A stretch of DNA of 64,000 nucleotides from a virus, in IMG/VR virus record IMGVR_UViG_3300036785_000296, positions 1 through 64,000 of that record; one strand, written 5' to 3'. The notes under the pieces are model-generated. The model was given only the letters and a program-made list of their open reading frames with translations, did no database searches and was not told where the DNA came from. Positions 30,197 through 39,894 of this stretch are shown here, piece after piece; position 1 is the stretch's first letter; each line of letters starts with the position of its first letter. The position numbers and the translations under genes are program-made.

Positions 30197-33100
30197 CCAA
30201 CCAGACGCCCGCCGTCCCGGTCTTGGAGCCCAGCCACTTCATCCGCACGCTGGTGATCTGGTTCTGGCTCCCGAGCGTCAGCGTCGGAGTCGGCGCTCTG
30301 ATCGGCGCGTTGCCGCCGGTCGCGGACACGCCCCAGGTGATCGTGTAGGGCGTCGCCGTCCACTGCTCGAAGACGATGTCGAGGTCTAGCTCCAGATTGG
30401 CGGGGAGCTGCGGCAGGTTCAGCGTCGCGCTGACCGTCACGTAGAAGTAGAGCGACTTCGTCCCGCCGATCCCTGAGTAGCTGTTGCCCACCGACACCGT
30501 GAACGGGTTGGCGTTCAGGTTCTGGGCAGTGGGCGCGATGGAGGGCCCCGGCCCGGTCGGCAGCAGCCGCCGATGCGCCACCGGCTGGCTGTCGCGCGAG
30601 AAGACGCTGGTCGGCGTGAGCAGCGTGCTCGGCTGATCCTCGCTGTCCATCGGCCCCATGCGCGAGGCTCGACCCAAAGGTATCTGGCCGCCCTGGAACT
30701 GCTTGACGCCCAACATCGCGTCGAAGTCGATGGGTATCCAGGCGACGCCGCCGCCCGCGCCCCCAGGCCCGCCGTCCCAGATCGGCTGGCCCCAGTAGCC
30801 GGTGAGGTCGCTCGCGGTGGTCCCCGAGGCGACCGGCTTGCCGTCGTAGGGATGCACGAGGCTGAAGGCGTTCGTGGACGACATCAGCACCGCGCCGGTG
30901 TTCGGGCCGGTGAACATCCAGTCGTAGCCACTGTTCGGCGCGTCGTTGAGCTGCCACGTCGAGCCGGTCTGCCCGGCCGTGCCCGAGAGCAGCGCGACGA
31001 GCTGCGTGCCCGCAGGCACCGTGCCGTTCTGGCCGATCAGGTAGTCGCCAGGGTGCGGCGCGGCGCCCTGGTTGCCATTGGTGACGGTCAGCACGTTGCC
31101 GGTGATCGAGCCGCCGAACTGCGCCGACTGCGGATAAACCTGCGGCGCATCCACCGTGTAGCCGCCCGCGCCACCGGCCGGGCCGCTGGTCTGCCCGCTG
31201 ACCCTGGTGCTGACGCCCGGCGCGGCGCTGATCGCCTGTCCCACCCGGAGCGGCTGCGTCGGCGTCGTGGTGACCGTCAGCGTCGTGCCGAGGATCGAGC
31301 CGTTGAAGTTGCCGCCGAGGCTGACCGCACCGATCTTGCCGATCAGCGCGCCGATGTCGCCCTGCGGCTTCTGGACCCTGAACCGCTGCGCGCCGCAGAC
31401 GACCGCGTAGGCGCCGACCGGGGGGAGCGTGTTCCCGGCGATCCAGTTGCTGCCCTGCTTGACGCTCCAGCCGTAGCCGGGGCTCCCCCTCAGAGTGGAC
31501 GAGGTGCGGCCGAAGTTGGCCAGCGGCACGCCAATCCAGTTGATCGGCGCGGTCCCCGTCTGGCTCTGGATTTTGAACGCGGTCGCATAGGTCGGCCAAC
31601 TGGCGGCCTTTGCCACCAGGGTGACTGTGTTCGTGGTGCTCGACGCGATGCCGTTCCACTGCGTGTAGCCGTTGGAGCCGTAGCGCATCGCGATGGCCCA
31701 GCCCGCCCAGGCGTTCGCGGGCCAGTTGGGCTGCGCCGTCAGCGCCGCGCCGTCCGCCACGACGACGCCCGCTGCGCCCGCCAGGGTGTAGCTGCCCGCT
31801 TGGCCGCCGGTCCCGTAGGCGAAGCCGCTGACGGTCACGCCGCCCGGCACGCCCGCCCCGCCGATCACGTCGCCGATGTTGAGCTGCCCGCCGTTGGCCC
31901 CCATCGCATCCACGGTCAGCACCCCGCCCGAGATGGCGCCCGTGAACGGCGTCGAGAAGGTGATCACCGTCTGGGTGGCGGCGTCGAGCTGTCCGAGGGT
32001 CCAGTCGGGTCCGCTGTCGTCCACAGCCATGACGAGGGCGAAGTTGTTGCCCCCCGCCAGGAGGCTGTAGCCCAGGTTCTGGTGCTGCGCGTTGGCGTTG
32101 CCAGCGACCGGATAGCTCCCGAAGCCCGCGTTCTGCGCCATCGTGTAGGCGTGCAGCTCCGTCGCGGAGTTGATGTCGATGGCCGCGACGATGCTCTCCG
32201 AGCGCGTGCCGACCGAGTAGCTGTTCTCGGTGCCGACCTCGGTCGAGTAGATGTCGGCCCCGTCCATCGTGATCTGGTTGACCTGGGGATAGGCGTAGAA
32301 GTTGTAGGGGTTCGCCTCGAAGAGCGTATTGACGGTTGAGAAGCAGCCCGCCCCGCCGTTGTAGATGCTCCGGCCAGGGCAAGCGGTGAAGTTGCCGCCG
32401 ATGAACAGGTTGGCGATGGCGTTGGGCCCGCCGTTCCAGACCCCGTGCAGCGTCGAGGCGACGAAGAGGTTGATGAAGACCTGGGTGTCGGTCTGCGCCG
32501 CGCCGCCAGCCTTCGCGAGCGCCACGCCGCCGTAGCTGCTCGGCCCGATCCCGCCGATGAACCAGTCGCGGAAGCTGTTCGCCTGGGGCGCAAGGCCGGT
32601 CACGAACGGCTTCTGGTTCGGATTGTAATCGACGCTGACGAGCCAGTCGGTGCAGCCGGTGCTGGCGTCGCTGATGGAGAGGTTGTCGACGCTGCTGTAG
32701 GAGATCGCGTTGAGGAGGACCGCCTGCCCGGCGGTGTTCCACAGCGAGGACGCGATCTGCTGGGCGCCCATGTTGCCGTGCCAGCGGATGACGCTCGACA
32801 GCCGATGCTCGAAGACGAGGTCGAGCCCGACCCCGACGCAGGCGAGCTGCTGGTTGGTGTCCATGTAGCCGTTCGGACACCAGCCCGCCCGGTTCAGCGA
32901 ATACTGGCCACCCTGCTTGTTCCAGAACGCGCCGCCGACCACGTTCATCTGCTCGCTGGGCACATCCTGCGCGCAGACGCCGACGATCCAGTTGCCGACA
33001 GCGCCGGGGCCGGTCGAGGCCGCCAGGATGTAGCACCCCGGCAGGATCACGCCGAAGGGCGCCACGCCGCCGGGGGGCGCAGCGATCAGATCGCCGATCT

Positions 33101-34166
33101 GCAAGGCGCCCGAGTAGACTTGGTTCACCACCAAGAGCGCGCCGTTGGGGTTGGTGATGTAGCAGTGGAACTGACAGCCGGACGGCGTTGCGGTGCAGGG
33201 CTGGCCCCCCGTCCCCGGATCGGTGCCCAGCGAGCCGGTGCCCTGCGGAATGCCGACGCCGTAGTGGACGCCGTCGCCGTAGTCGTAGCAGACGATGGTC
33301 CCCGCCGCGATGTTGTTGCCCGCGATCTGCTGGCCGACCACGAGGCTGTGCGGCCCGCTGATCCAGGCCGAGACAGTCAGGATCGCCGAGGCGATGGCGC
33401 CCTGGAAGACGGCCGGCGGCGAGGAGCGCGCGGCGGCGCAGGCGTAAATCCACTCCTGAAGGCAGACGTAGTCCCAGTAGGTGCCGGGCGGGTACATGCC
33501 GCTGCCGTCCGGCAGGCCGACCCACTGCGGGTTGTTGATCACGTCGGTCGCGGTGATCGCCGCCGCCGAGCCGTCGCCCAGGAAGCCGCTGGGCCTTGAG
33601 TAGAACCACTGGGCGTTCACGCGGCTCTCGACCAGCCTCGACCAGGGCTTGCCGCTGGCGTCGTGGATGCAAGTTCCGCCGTCGTCGCGCTGACCTGTCG
33701 AGCCGGGCGCGAACGTGCCGCCCAGCAGCGGGTGGCTCAGCGTGATGAGGTTCGCGGTCGGCCCGAACGTGGTCCCCCGGATCGCCGCGTAGCTGGTCAC
33801 CGTCGCCGCGCTGCCGGACGCACCCCCGGCGCCGGCGCCGCCCGAGCTGACCCGCCACGTCGCCGCCGTGCCGGTGGGGTTGCTCACGACCAAGCAGCTC
33901 AGCGCGGCGTACTGGACAGGCGTCGTGAACGCGCCCTGCGGGCTGACCATGTTGGCGCCCTGCGCGGTGATCTGCCCGGTCCCCATCTGGAGCAGCTCGA
34001 CCTCGAAGCCCGGCGGCAGGTTCGGCGGCAGCGTGACGACGACCGGCGCGTTCGCGGTGAAGCCGAGGACGGCGTGGTTGTCCTTCGGCTGGACCGTGTA
34101 GCTGGTCGCGGCGATCTGCTGGATCAGCGTGACAGGCTGGTTGGCCTTCAGCGTCAGGCGGTCCAT
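30171..34166 (-). CDS. Tail fibre / tailspike-like protein, 1331 aa
   Basis: The largest gene of the virion operon and last to be transcribed. The N-terminal 110 residues are beta-rich (NHAVLGFTANAPVVVTLPPN), then Gly-rich linkers. A long central region contains many Gly/Ser/Asn-rich turns with repeating strand segments (VDNLSISDASTGCTDWLVSV, GGPNAIANLFIGGNFTACPG), typical of parallel beta-helix tailspikes or fibres. The C-terminal 120 residues (LNANPFTVSVGNSYSGIGGT) look like a distinct globular tip. It would mediate host recognition, possibly with polysaccharide-degrading activity. A 1232-residue frame in the overlapping register is a shadow. Confidence 0.75.
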   Translation of the reverse strand: MDRLTLKANQPVTLIQQIAATSYTVQPKDNHAVLGFTANAPVVVTLPPNLPPGFEVELLQMGTGQITAQGANMVSPQGAFTTPVQYAALSCLVVSNPTGTAATWRVSSGGAGAGGASGSAATVTSYAAIRGTTFGPTANLITLSHPLLGGTFAPGSTGQRDDGGTCIHDASGKPWSRLVESRVNAQWFYSRPSGFLGDGSAAAITATDVINNPQWVGLPDGSGMYPPGTYWDYVCLQEWIYACAAARSSPPAVFQGAIASAILTVSAWISGPHSLVVGQQIAGNNIAAGTIVCYDYGDGVHYGVGIPQGTGSLGTDPGTGGQPCTATPSGCQFHCYITNPNGALLVVNQVYSGALQIGDLIAAPPGGVAPFGVILPGCYILAASTGPGAVGNWIVGVCAQDVPSEQMNVVGGAFWNKQGGQYSLNRAGWCPNGYMDTNQQLACVGVGLDLVFEHRLSSVIRWHGNMGAQQIASSLWNTAGQAVLLNAISYSSVDNLSISDASTGCTDWLVSVDYNPNQKPFVTGLAPQANSFRDWFIGGIGPSSYGGVALAKAGGAAQTDTQVFINLFVASTLHGVWNGGPNAIANLFIGGNFTACPGRSIYNGGAGCFSTVNTLFEANPYNFYAYPQVNQITMDGADIYSTEVGTENSYSVGTRSESIVAAIDINSATELHAYTMAQNAGFGSYPVAGNANAQHQNLGYSLLAGGNNFALVMAVDDSGPDWTLGQLDAATQTVITFSTPFTGAISGGVLTVDAMGANGGQLNIGDVIGGAGVPGGVTVSGFAYGTGGQAGSYTLAGAAGVVVADGAALTAQPNWPANAWAGWAIAMRYGSNGYTQWNGIASSTTNTVTLVAKAASWPTYATAFKIQSQTGTAPINWIGVPLANFGRTSSTLRGSPGYGWSVKQGSNWIAGNTLPPVGAYAVVCGAQRFRVQKPQGDIGALIGKIGAVSLGGNFNGSILGTTLTVTTTPTQPLRVGQAISAAPGVSTRVSGQTSGPAGGAGGYTVDAPQVYPQSAQFGGSITGNVLTVTNGNQGAAPHPGDYLIGQNGTVPAGTQLVALLSGTAGQTGSTWQLNDAPNSGYDWMFTGPNTGAVLMSSTNAFSLVHPYDGKPVASGTTASDLTGYWGQPIWDGGPGGAGGGVAWIPIDFDAMLGVKQFQGGQIPLGRASRMGPMDSEDQPSTLLTPTSVFSRDSQPVAHRRLLPTGPGPSIAPTAQNLNANPFTVSVGNSYSGIGGTKSLYFYVTVSATLNLPQLPANLELDLDIVFEQWTATPYTITWGVSATGGNAPIRAPTPTLTLGSQNQITSVRMKWLGSKTGTAGVWLVTAIQGPM

Positions 34167-34176
34167 GACGGGCTCC

Positions 34177-34623
34177 TCAGACGATGTTCCACTGGCCTTC
34201 GGCGCGGACGATCCTGAAGCGGTCGAGCGCCACGTTGCAGAGCAGCGTGGTGTCGGTCAGGACGCCGCCGACCATCGGCTCGCCGTTCTGGGTGACGATG
34301 CTCGCCGCGTTGGTGGGCGGCACGGTGTCGGTGTGGATTTCCACCGCGTCGCCGTCGTTCACGCTGTCCAGCAGCGGCAGCGTCAGCACGTAGCCGCCGC
34401 CGTGGACGTTCAGGAAGTAGGCCGAGCCGACCTCAAGCGCCTGGGCGGCGCTGATCACCACAAAGCCGAGGATGTCCGCCATCGTGTAGCGGGTCGCCGG
34501 GTAGCCGGGCCGCGTGGCCAGCAGCCCGGTCGGCTGGCCCATCGAGCGCGGGACCAGGGCGTAGTCGCTCAGCTCGCGGCCGACGACCGTGCGGGGCGCG
34601 GGAAGCGCGGCTCTACCTGCCAT
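34177..34623 (-). CDS. Hypothetical tail-associated protein, 148 aa
   Basis: Its beta-rich sequence (GGYVLTLPLLDSVNDGDAVE, NTVPP-like stretches) and position between two fibre genes suggest a small fibre-chaperone or tip protein. It shares the flavour of GHAVLGFTANAP in the large fibre's N-terminus (both describe a two-sheet scaffold), but no alignment is claimed. Unrecognised. Confidence 0.5.
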   Translation of the reverse strand: MAGRAALPAPRTVVGRELSDYALVPRSMGQPTGLLATRPGYPATRYTMADILGFVVISAAQALEVGSAYFLNVHGGGYVLTLPLLDSVNDGDAVEIHTDTVPPTNAASIVTQNGEPMVGGVLTDTTLLCNVALDRFRIVRAEGQWNIV

Positions 34624-34624
34624 C

Positions 34625-35539
34625 TCAGCCCACCTTCTCGAAGAGCACGTCCACGTAGACCTCCGGCTCGCCCGAGCCCATCGACACGTTGGTGCCGGGG
34701 ACCGACCCGGTGGCGTTCGTCACGTAGCTGTCGACCTCGACCGACGAGGTGGCGGCCAGCACGAAGACGCCCTGCGCGAACGCCTGTAGCACGCACTCGT
34801 TGGTGCCGCCGACCGACCAAGCGTTGTTCAGGCCGACCGCCACCGTCGCGCCAGCGGTCATGTTCCGCACCCTGATCTTGTGCGACCACGCGACCGTGCC
34901 CGCCGCGCACTGGAGGACCGCCATCGCGCTCACCTTGTAGCGGCCCGCCGGCAGCGAGACTTGGTTCCCGGCGACCGACGCGCCCGCGATGTTGTTGGCC
35001 GCGTCGGCGTAGTTGAGCACGCGGGTGCCCCAGGCGGCCGGCGCGATGCTCTCGGCGCCGCCCTGGTTCTGGAAGTGCGCCTGGGTCGGGATGACGACGC
35101 CCATCGCCGCCAGCAACTGGGCGTAGGTCGCGTCGACAGGCGGCCCCGCCACGAGCGCGGACTTGACCGTGCCCGCCGGCATGTTGGCCAGCCTGGAGTT
35201 GGGGATGCTGGTCGCGCCCCCGGCGATGGCGTTGGTCAGGTCGGTGACGAAGGTCGCCAGCGACATGGAGCCGTCGTCCATCACGTTGACGCCGCTGTTG
35301 GCGACGAACTGCGCGAGGCCCGCAGCGATGAACGCGCCCTGGTGGACAGCGCGGTTGTAGATCAGCGGATCGGCGACACCGGCGACCACGCCGTTGGCGG
35401 TGCGCGCGTCGCCCAGGTAGGTGGCGATTGCCGTCATGTTGGTCTGGAGCGACGGCACCCACGGGACGAACTGGTTGGCGCCGGCGGCCAGCGCCTCGAC
35501 GTCGCCCTCTTGGAGCACCGGAGCTTCTGCGTCGGCCAT
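34625..35539 (-). CDS. Tail fibre protein, 304 aa
   Basis: Helical N-terminal half (TNMTAIATYLGDARTANGVV, TFVTDLTNAIAGG) followed by a beta-sandwich-like C-terminal domain from about 165 (AWGTRVLNYADAANNIAGAS, VSLPAGRYKVSAMAVLQCAA, EPEVYVDVLFEKV), resembling the C1q/TNF-like receptor-binding heads of phage fibres. It would form a trimeric adhesin. Confidence 0.65.
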   Translation of the reverse strand: MADAEAPVLQEGDVEALAAGANQFVPWVPSLQTNMTAIATYLGDARTANGVVAGVADPLIYNRAVHQGAFIAAGLAQFVANSGVNVMDDGSMSLATFVTDLTNAIAGGATSIPNSRLANMPAGTVKSALVAGPPVDATYAQLLAAMGVVIPTQAHFQNQGGAESIAPAAWGTRVLNYADAANNIAGASVAGNQVSLPAGRYKVSAMAVLQCAAGTVAWSHKIRVRNMTAGATVAVGLNNAWSVGGTNECVLQAFAQGVFVLAATSSVEVDSYVTNATGSVPGTNVSMGSGEPEVYVDVLFEKVG

Positions 35540-35550
35540 TGGATGCTCCT

Positions 35551-36225
35551 TCAGTAGCTCGCGAGCGGCTCAGTCCAGTTGCCCGTGCCCCAGCCGCCGA
35601 ACTGGGCCGCTGGCGTCGGACTGTCCCAGGCGAAGATCACCGGCGGCGCCTGATTGTAGATGTTCAGCCTGACGCCCGCTGGCTTGATGTTCACGTAGTT
35701 CTCGGTGATCAGCGACTTCTGCACCGGCGTCAGGCTGGGCGGGATGTAGAGGCTCATCGACATATCGCCGCCGTCCGAGATGTAGAACGTGGCCCCAGGC
35801 GCGAGCGCGGCCAGGATCGCATAGGCGCCGCTGATCGAGCCGTCCCAGTGGTTCGCCAGGATCGTCGCCTTCAGGTAGGCCCGGTAGTCGGCGTCGGAGA
35901 GCGCGTTGAGCGTCGAGCCCGACTCGTAGGGTCCGAACCAGTAGCCGTGGCCCCAGCCGTGCGCCGCATCGCCGCCCCAGGTGAACCAGTCCACGGCGGC
36001 TGGGACCTTCAGGTAGCGGCTCGCGCCGACCCACTGCCCGACGATGTCGAGCTGCTGGCCGACCGCCACGTCGAGGTCGAACAGGCCGGGCATGTCGCAC
36101 TGCTCTTCGATGATCTCGGCGATGGGCTCGATGATCGCCAGGAGCGACGCCATGAAGTTGGGCTTGTCGCTATGTTCTGAAGTGACAAGTCCGGTGTAGG
36201 CGTCGGTGGGCGGCACGTCGGTCAT
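35551..36225 (-). CDS. DUF2612-type tail protein, 224 aa
   Basis: Shows the pattern of the phage DUF2612 family: an N-terminal helix bearing LIAIIEPIAEIIEEQ-like sequence, FDLDVAVGQQLDIVGQWVGA, a repeating WGGDAAHGWGHGYWFGPYES region and ALSDADYRAYLKATILANHW. In other myophages this lies directly after the J-like protein and joins the baseplate to fibres. Confidence 0.75.
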   Translation of the reverse strand: MTDVPPTDAYTGLVTSEHSDKPNFMASLLAIIEPIAEIIEEQCDMPGLFDLDVAVGQQLDIVGQWVGASRYLKVPAAVDWFTWGGDAAHGWGHGYWFGPYESGSTLNALSDADYRAYLKATILANHWDGSISGAYAILAALAPGATFYISDGGDMSMSLYIPPSLTPVQKSLITENYVNIKPAGVRLNIYNQAPPVIFAWDSPTPAAQFGGWGTGNWTEPLASY

Positions 36226-37421
36226 GTGACCAGCGTCAGCGTGATGTTCGCCACCGGCAGGGCGGCCTGCTGGTTCCAGGCGATGGGCACGTCGGCCGTC
36301 GCCAGCGGCTGGCCAGCGAGCGCGATGGTGAGCTGATCGGCCTCGATGGTGTAGGTCCCGCCGCCCTGCGCGTTGGGAAGCCGCGCGGCGGCGAGGAGGT
36401 CGAGCAGGTAGACGTCGCCGCCGACCGGCAGGCCCGCCACCCAGGCCGACATCGCGTTCTGCACCGCTGTCCCGGTCGAGTTCAGGTAGCCCGCGAGCGG
36501 CTTGACGTTGACGGCGGCGATCAGCGTCGCGCCCGGCTGCGCCCGGCTGAAGTTGATCGTATCAGAGACGCCGTTCTGATCGGTCACCACCACCTGGGTG
36601 GTCCCGAAGGTGCCGGTCCCCAGCTTGTTCGTCGCGATGGCGTTGGCGATGTCGGTGTCGAGCCCGCCCGCCACCACGAACGCCACGCTGTGGCCGGGGA
36701 TGCCGTTCGCGTCCGGCCCCGAGGTGTCGTTCTCGTAGCCCTGGACTTCGGTGACGCCCGAGACGTTGGCGACCGCCGCCCACATCGCCTCGAACGGCGT
36801 CTGCGCCGCCAGCGAGGTCGAGACCGCCTGCCGCTGCCGGAGCTGCGCGTCGCTCTCCACGGGGGCGCCGACCGTCGCGGCGGCGGCGTTGGTCACCGAC
36901 GCCCAGCCCTGCGTCGGCGTGACGATCCCTGTGACGGTGCCCGGCCCGGCGATGATCGGCCCAGGCTGGAGCGCCGTCGCGGTGACCGTGATCGAGCCGC
37001 CGACCGGGATATTGACCGTCGCGGGCAGCGCCCACTGGTCGCCCTGCGGCACGCTCTGCACGACGCCGTTGACGATGGTCGTCGGGTTGCCGAACAGCGT
37101 CACGTCCACGGTCGAGTGCGAGGACCCCTGCCGCGTCAGGCCGTTGATCTTGACGTTCGAGCTTAAGCCCGCACCCACCCCCGTGGCCGGGCTGAAGCTG
37201 TTGTAGACCGCGATGGCCGAGCTGTTGGCGTCGTTGATCGCGGCGGCGAACACCGCCAGGAGCTGCCCGTCCTGGCTGTCCGGTTGGAGGTAGGCGTCCG
37301 GCCCGTAGATGTTCTGGTAGCTCGCCACCAGCGAGGCAAGCACGTCGTCGTAGGTCGGGGCGCTGATCCCGGTCGGGGTGACCTGGGCGGCCAGCGTCGG
37401 GAGCGGGTAGGGACCCGGCAT
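36222..37421 (-). CDS. Baseplate J-like protein, 399 aa
   Basis: Contains the Baseplate_J pattern: an N-terminal helix with a YLQPDSQDGQLLAVFAAAIN box, conserved DVTLFGNPTT and repeated strand-turn units, plus a Gln/Arg-rich RQRQAVSTSLAAQTPFEAMW segment. It ends with a strand-rich C-terminus. This wedge component couples tube and fibres in contractile tails. Confidence 0.85.
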   Translation of the reverse strand: MPGPYPLPTLAAQVTPTGISAPTYDDVLASLVASYQNIYGPDAYLQPDSQDGQLLAVFAAAINDANSSAIAVYNSFSPATGVGAGLSSNVKINGLTRQGSSHSTVDVTLFGNPTTIVNGVVQSVPQGDQWALPATVNIPVGGSITVTATALQPGPIIAGPGTVTGIVTPTQGWASVTNAAAATVGAPVESDAQLRQRQAVSTSLAAQTPFEAMWAAVANVSGVTEVQGYENDTSGPDANGIPGHSVAFVVAGGLDTDIANAIATNKLGTGTFGTTQVVVTDQNGVSDTINFSRAQPGATLIAAVNVKPLAGYLNSTGTAVQNAMSAWVAGLPVGGDVYLLDLLAAARLPNAQGGGTYTIEADQLTIALAGQPLATADVPIAWNQQAALPVANITLTLVT

Positions 37422-37771
37422 CAGAAGACCGTCGCCACGGTGGTCTGCCCGTAGACGGTGTTCACCAGCGCCGCCGCCAGCCAGTTGCGCGCCGAGGTGA
37501 ACTGCGAGGCGTAGGCGACGAGGTCGGTGACCCCCTGCGTGCCCAGGATCACGGCCTGCGCCGCCCGATCAGCGGTGAACCGTCCGCCCTCAGTGAAGAC
37601 CTGGGTCGCGTAGGTCATCCCCACCGTCTTATCGAGAAACCACTCCCCCTGCATCAGCTTGAGCCGGGTCAGGATCGCCTGCCCGACAGCGGCGGGCGAG
37701 TTGACGAGGAAGTTCGCGTCGCCCTGGCCGAAGCTGTAGTCGCCGTTGGCGTCCAGTGCCCGGTATCTCAT
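37421..37771 (-). CDS. Baseplate wedge protein (gp25/W-like), 116 aa
   Basis: ALDANGDYSFGQGDANFLVN followed by an internal RLKLMQGEWFLDKTVGMTYA and an acidic tail matches the small wedge proteins that flank J-like genes in KPP10-type phages. It shares one base with the J-like gene start and is upstream of it, as expected. Confidence 0.7.
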   Translation of the reverse strand: MRYRALDANGDYSFGQGDANFLVNSPAAVGQAILTRLKLMQGEWFLDKTVGMTYATQVFTEGGRFTADRAAQAVILGTQGVTDLVAYASQFTSARNWLAAALVNTVYGQTTVATVF

Positions 37772-38262
37772 GCCGCCTCCCTCATCGAGCCGGGCGGGGT
37801 CCCGAGGTTGCAGAACGGGTCCGTGCCGGGGATGTTGATCGACCAGCCGTTGGCCGAGGCGAGGCTCTCAATCGCCGCCGTGGTCGCGGCAAGCTGGCCT
37901 TCGAGCGCCATGAGCTGCGCGTTGAACTTGGCGATGGGCGCGACCATCGGCAGCAGCGCCGCGTTGATGTAGTCGCTGATCCAGGTGACGATCTTGGCCA
38001 GATCGGCCGCAGGCGCGGCCAGCAGCGCCTGGAGCGGCCCCAGGAACGCGAGCTGCGAGGTGATGGTGCTCTTCAGGAGCGCGATGTCGCCGTAGGCCGC
38101 GTCGATCAGCTTCTGAAGCTCGGGCGGGACCTGGGCGTTGGTCGAGCCGTGATAGGCGTTGATCTGCGCCTGGAGGTCGGTGAACCACTGCGTGTTCAGC
38201 GTCGGGAAGCACAGCGGCATCGAGAGCGGATCGATCTCAGGAGAGGTTGGTGATGATCCCAT
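37768..38262 (-). CDS. Hypothetical tail protein, 164 aa
   Basis: A long helical, Ala/Leu-rich protein (LKSTITSQLAFLGPLQALLA, IAKFNAQLMALEGQLAATTA) with a Cys-containing C-terminus (DPFCNLG), placed between spike and wedge genes. I see no family match. ATG at 38262 overlaps the spike gene by 26 bases; ATG at 38220 (MPLCFP) is an alternative that avoids the overlap. Confidence 0.6.
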   Translation of the reverse strand: MGSSPTSPEIDPLSMPLCFPTLNTQWFTDLQAQINAYHGSTNAQVPPELQKLIDAAYGDIALLKSTITSQLAFLGPLQALLAAPAADLAKIVTWISDYINAALLPMVAPIAKFNAQLMALEGQLAATTAAIESLASANGWSINIPGTDPFCNLGTPPGSMREAA

Positions 38263-38920
38263 TCTGCACCGTCACGGTCTGGCCTGTCGGCGTGGTGAAC
38301 GAGCCCGACGCCCCGTTGCCGATCATCGCGCTGGCGCCGACGCTCAGCGATCCGGTGATCGAGACCGCACCGGACTTCGGGTTGAAGGCAAGGCTCTGAG
38401 AGCCATCCACGGAGCGCAGCTCTACTACGTCCGGGGAGGGTAGCCGACCCCCGTGGGTATTAGACGGAACGCGCGGTTGGCTGAACGGGCCAGGGATCAC
38501 GAAGCCGTCCGAGAGATCGTGCATGCGGCACTCGGCAGGCGGCTGCACGCCGCCTTGCTGCCACCACCAATCGATGCCGCGCGAGGCGAAGATGACCAGC
38601 ACCTCGTCGCCCGGCGTCAGCGGGAAGCTCAGTACCGCGCCGCCGCCCTGCGGGAAGACCACCGGGCAATCCATCAGCTTCGGGAAGTTGATGAAGTTGG
38701 TGATGAAGCTGCTGACGCCCTTCTGCTTGTTGTGGAGCTTCGGGTCGTCCACCGGCTGGGTGAAGCGCGCCTGGATCGCAACCTGCACCTCACACGTCAT
38801 GGCGGTCGGGTTGTAGGTGAGGATGAGCCCCGGCATGGCGGTCCACATCCGCGCCTGGAGCCCGGCCAGCGCAAGCCGGAGGTTCTCCTGGGGTTCGTTG
38901 GCGACCTCGCGCAAGTCCAT
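38237..38920 (-). CDS. Baseplate spike / Gp138-like protein, 227 aa
   Basis: Starts at ATG 38920 with MDLREVANEPQENL. The body has LILTYNPTAMTCEVQVAIQA, FPLTPGDEVLVIFASRGID and DWWWQQGG, matching the Gp138 N-terminal/OB-fold spike family; the C-terminus is a repeating beta segment (SGAVSITGSLSVGASAMIGN). It forms the membrane-puncturing tip. Confidence 0.75.
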   Translation of the reverse strand: MDLREVANEPQENLRLALAGLQARMWTAMPGLILTYNPTAMTCEVQVAIQARFTQPVDDPKLHNKQKGVSSFITNFINFPKLMDCPVVFPQGGGAVLSFPLTPGDEVLVIFASRGIDWWWQQGGVQPPAECRMHDLSDGFVIPGPFSQPRVPSNTHGGRLPSPDVVELRSVDGSQSLAFNPKSGAVSITGSLSVGASAMIGNGASGSFTTPTGQTVTVQNGIITNLS

Positions 38921-39894
38921 CAGGAGAGCCCGGTGTGGCCGGTCGAGACGACATACGGCGTAGTCTGTGCCTGCTGGGGGTCGGTCGAGAGGCAGAGAAG
39001 GTCGGAGTACCAGTCGTTGCCGCGCGTGTCGCCTGAGTGGGTGATCTCGATGATCCGGTACATGCCGTCCGCGCTGATGATCGTCCGACTGCCTTCGGCG
39101 GCGAGGCCAGCTTGGTTTGCAACCGCACCCTCTCCGAAGACTAGATTGAGCTGCTGCTGGAGCGTGTCCCCATTGTTGATGCGGACGCGCTGATGACACT
39201 CCAGCCGCCCGTTGAGCAGGACTTGGACGCGGACGCCTTCGTCGGTCTGCTCGGGCCAGTTGACCATGCCGGTGGCGCCGTTGATCTCGACCGGGTCCAG
39301 CGAGGAGTAGCCGTTGTAGGGGACGATGACGATCTTGCCCCTCTGGATCGACCACGTACACATCATGTGCATCGCCTGATCGCGGGCGGCGTCGTCGCCG
39401 TTGGTGAAGAGGGTCCTGCCGCGCGGGCTTTGGTTTCGCAGCTCCTGCGGAAGCTGGTCTTCACTCGGCATCTGGCCGATGGGCAGCTTCAGCGCCTTGG
39501 CGATGGCCTCCCAGCGCTGCTGATAGGTCGAGCCGTTGCCTATGGCGGCGTAGACCATCTGGTAGGCGAGCGCCCGGTCGCCATCAATCGCCGTGATATC
39601 GATGTAGCGCTCGGCCTTGTCGCCGTCCCAGCCGCGCCGGACCTGAACGATGGTGCCCTCGAAGATGGTCGGCGGGTTCTCCTCGTAGCCCGCGTTCAGG
39701 ATCAGGTCGGTGAACTCACCCTGTACGCGCCCCACGTTCCGCTCATCGAGATTGTAGAGCCGGACGTTGCAGATGTTGCCGGTCTGCATGACCCACGAGG
39801 TGGTCGAGAAGGTGAAGTGCATATCCGAGACGTCGAGCCCGGCTTGGTTGCTGGTGAGGGCGAGCTGAACGTGCCGGAGATATTGCTGCGTCAT
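38920..39894 (-). CDS. Baseplate hub protein, 324 aa
   Basis: Matches the phage hub pattern found just before the spike gene in Pam3/KPP10-type clusters: LDVSDMHFTFSTTSWVMQTG, ICNVRLYNLDERNVGR, IFEGTIVQVRRGWDGDKAER and a conserved YQQRWEAIAKALKLPIG helix. The hub holds the spike at the tail tip. It shares one base with the spike gene start. Confidence 0.75.
   Translation of the reverse strand: MTQQYLRHVQLALTSNQAGLDVSDMHFTFSTTSWVMQTGNICNVRLYNLDERNVGRVQGEFTDLILNAGYEENPPTIFEGTIVQVRRGWDGDKAERYIDITAIDGDRALAYQMVYAAIGNGSTYQQRWEAIAKALKLPIGQMPSEDQLPQELRNQSPRGRTLFTNGDDAARDQAMHMMCTWSIQRGKIVIVPYNGYSSLDPVEINGATGMVNWPEQTDEGVRVQVLLNGRLECHQRVRINNGDTLQQQLNLVFGEGAVANQAGLAAEGSRTIISADGMYRIIEITHSGDTRGNDWYSDLLCLSTDPQQAQTTPYVVSTGHTGLS

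Noticed and set aside
30160-33858. A 1232-residue open frame overlapping the tail fibre gene
   Set aside because: It is a different register of the same strand with an Arg-rich, fold-less sequence. The 1331-residue frame has plausible fibre structure and correct operon joins.
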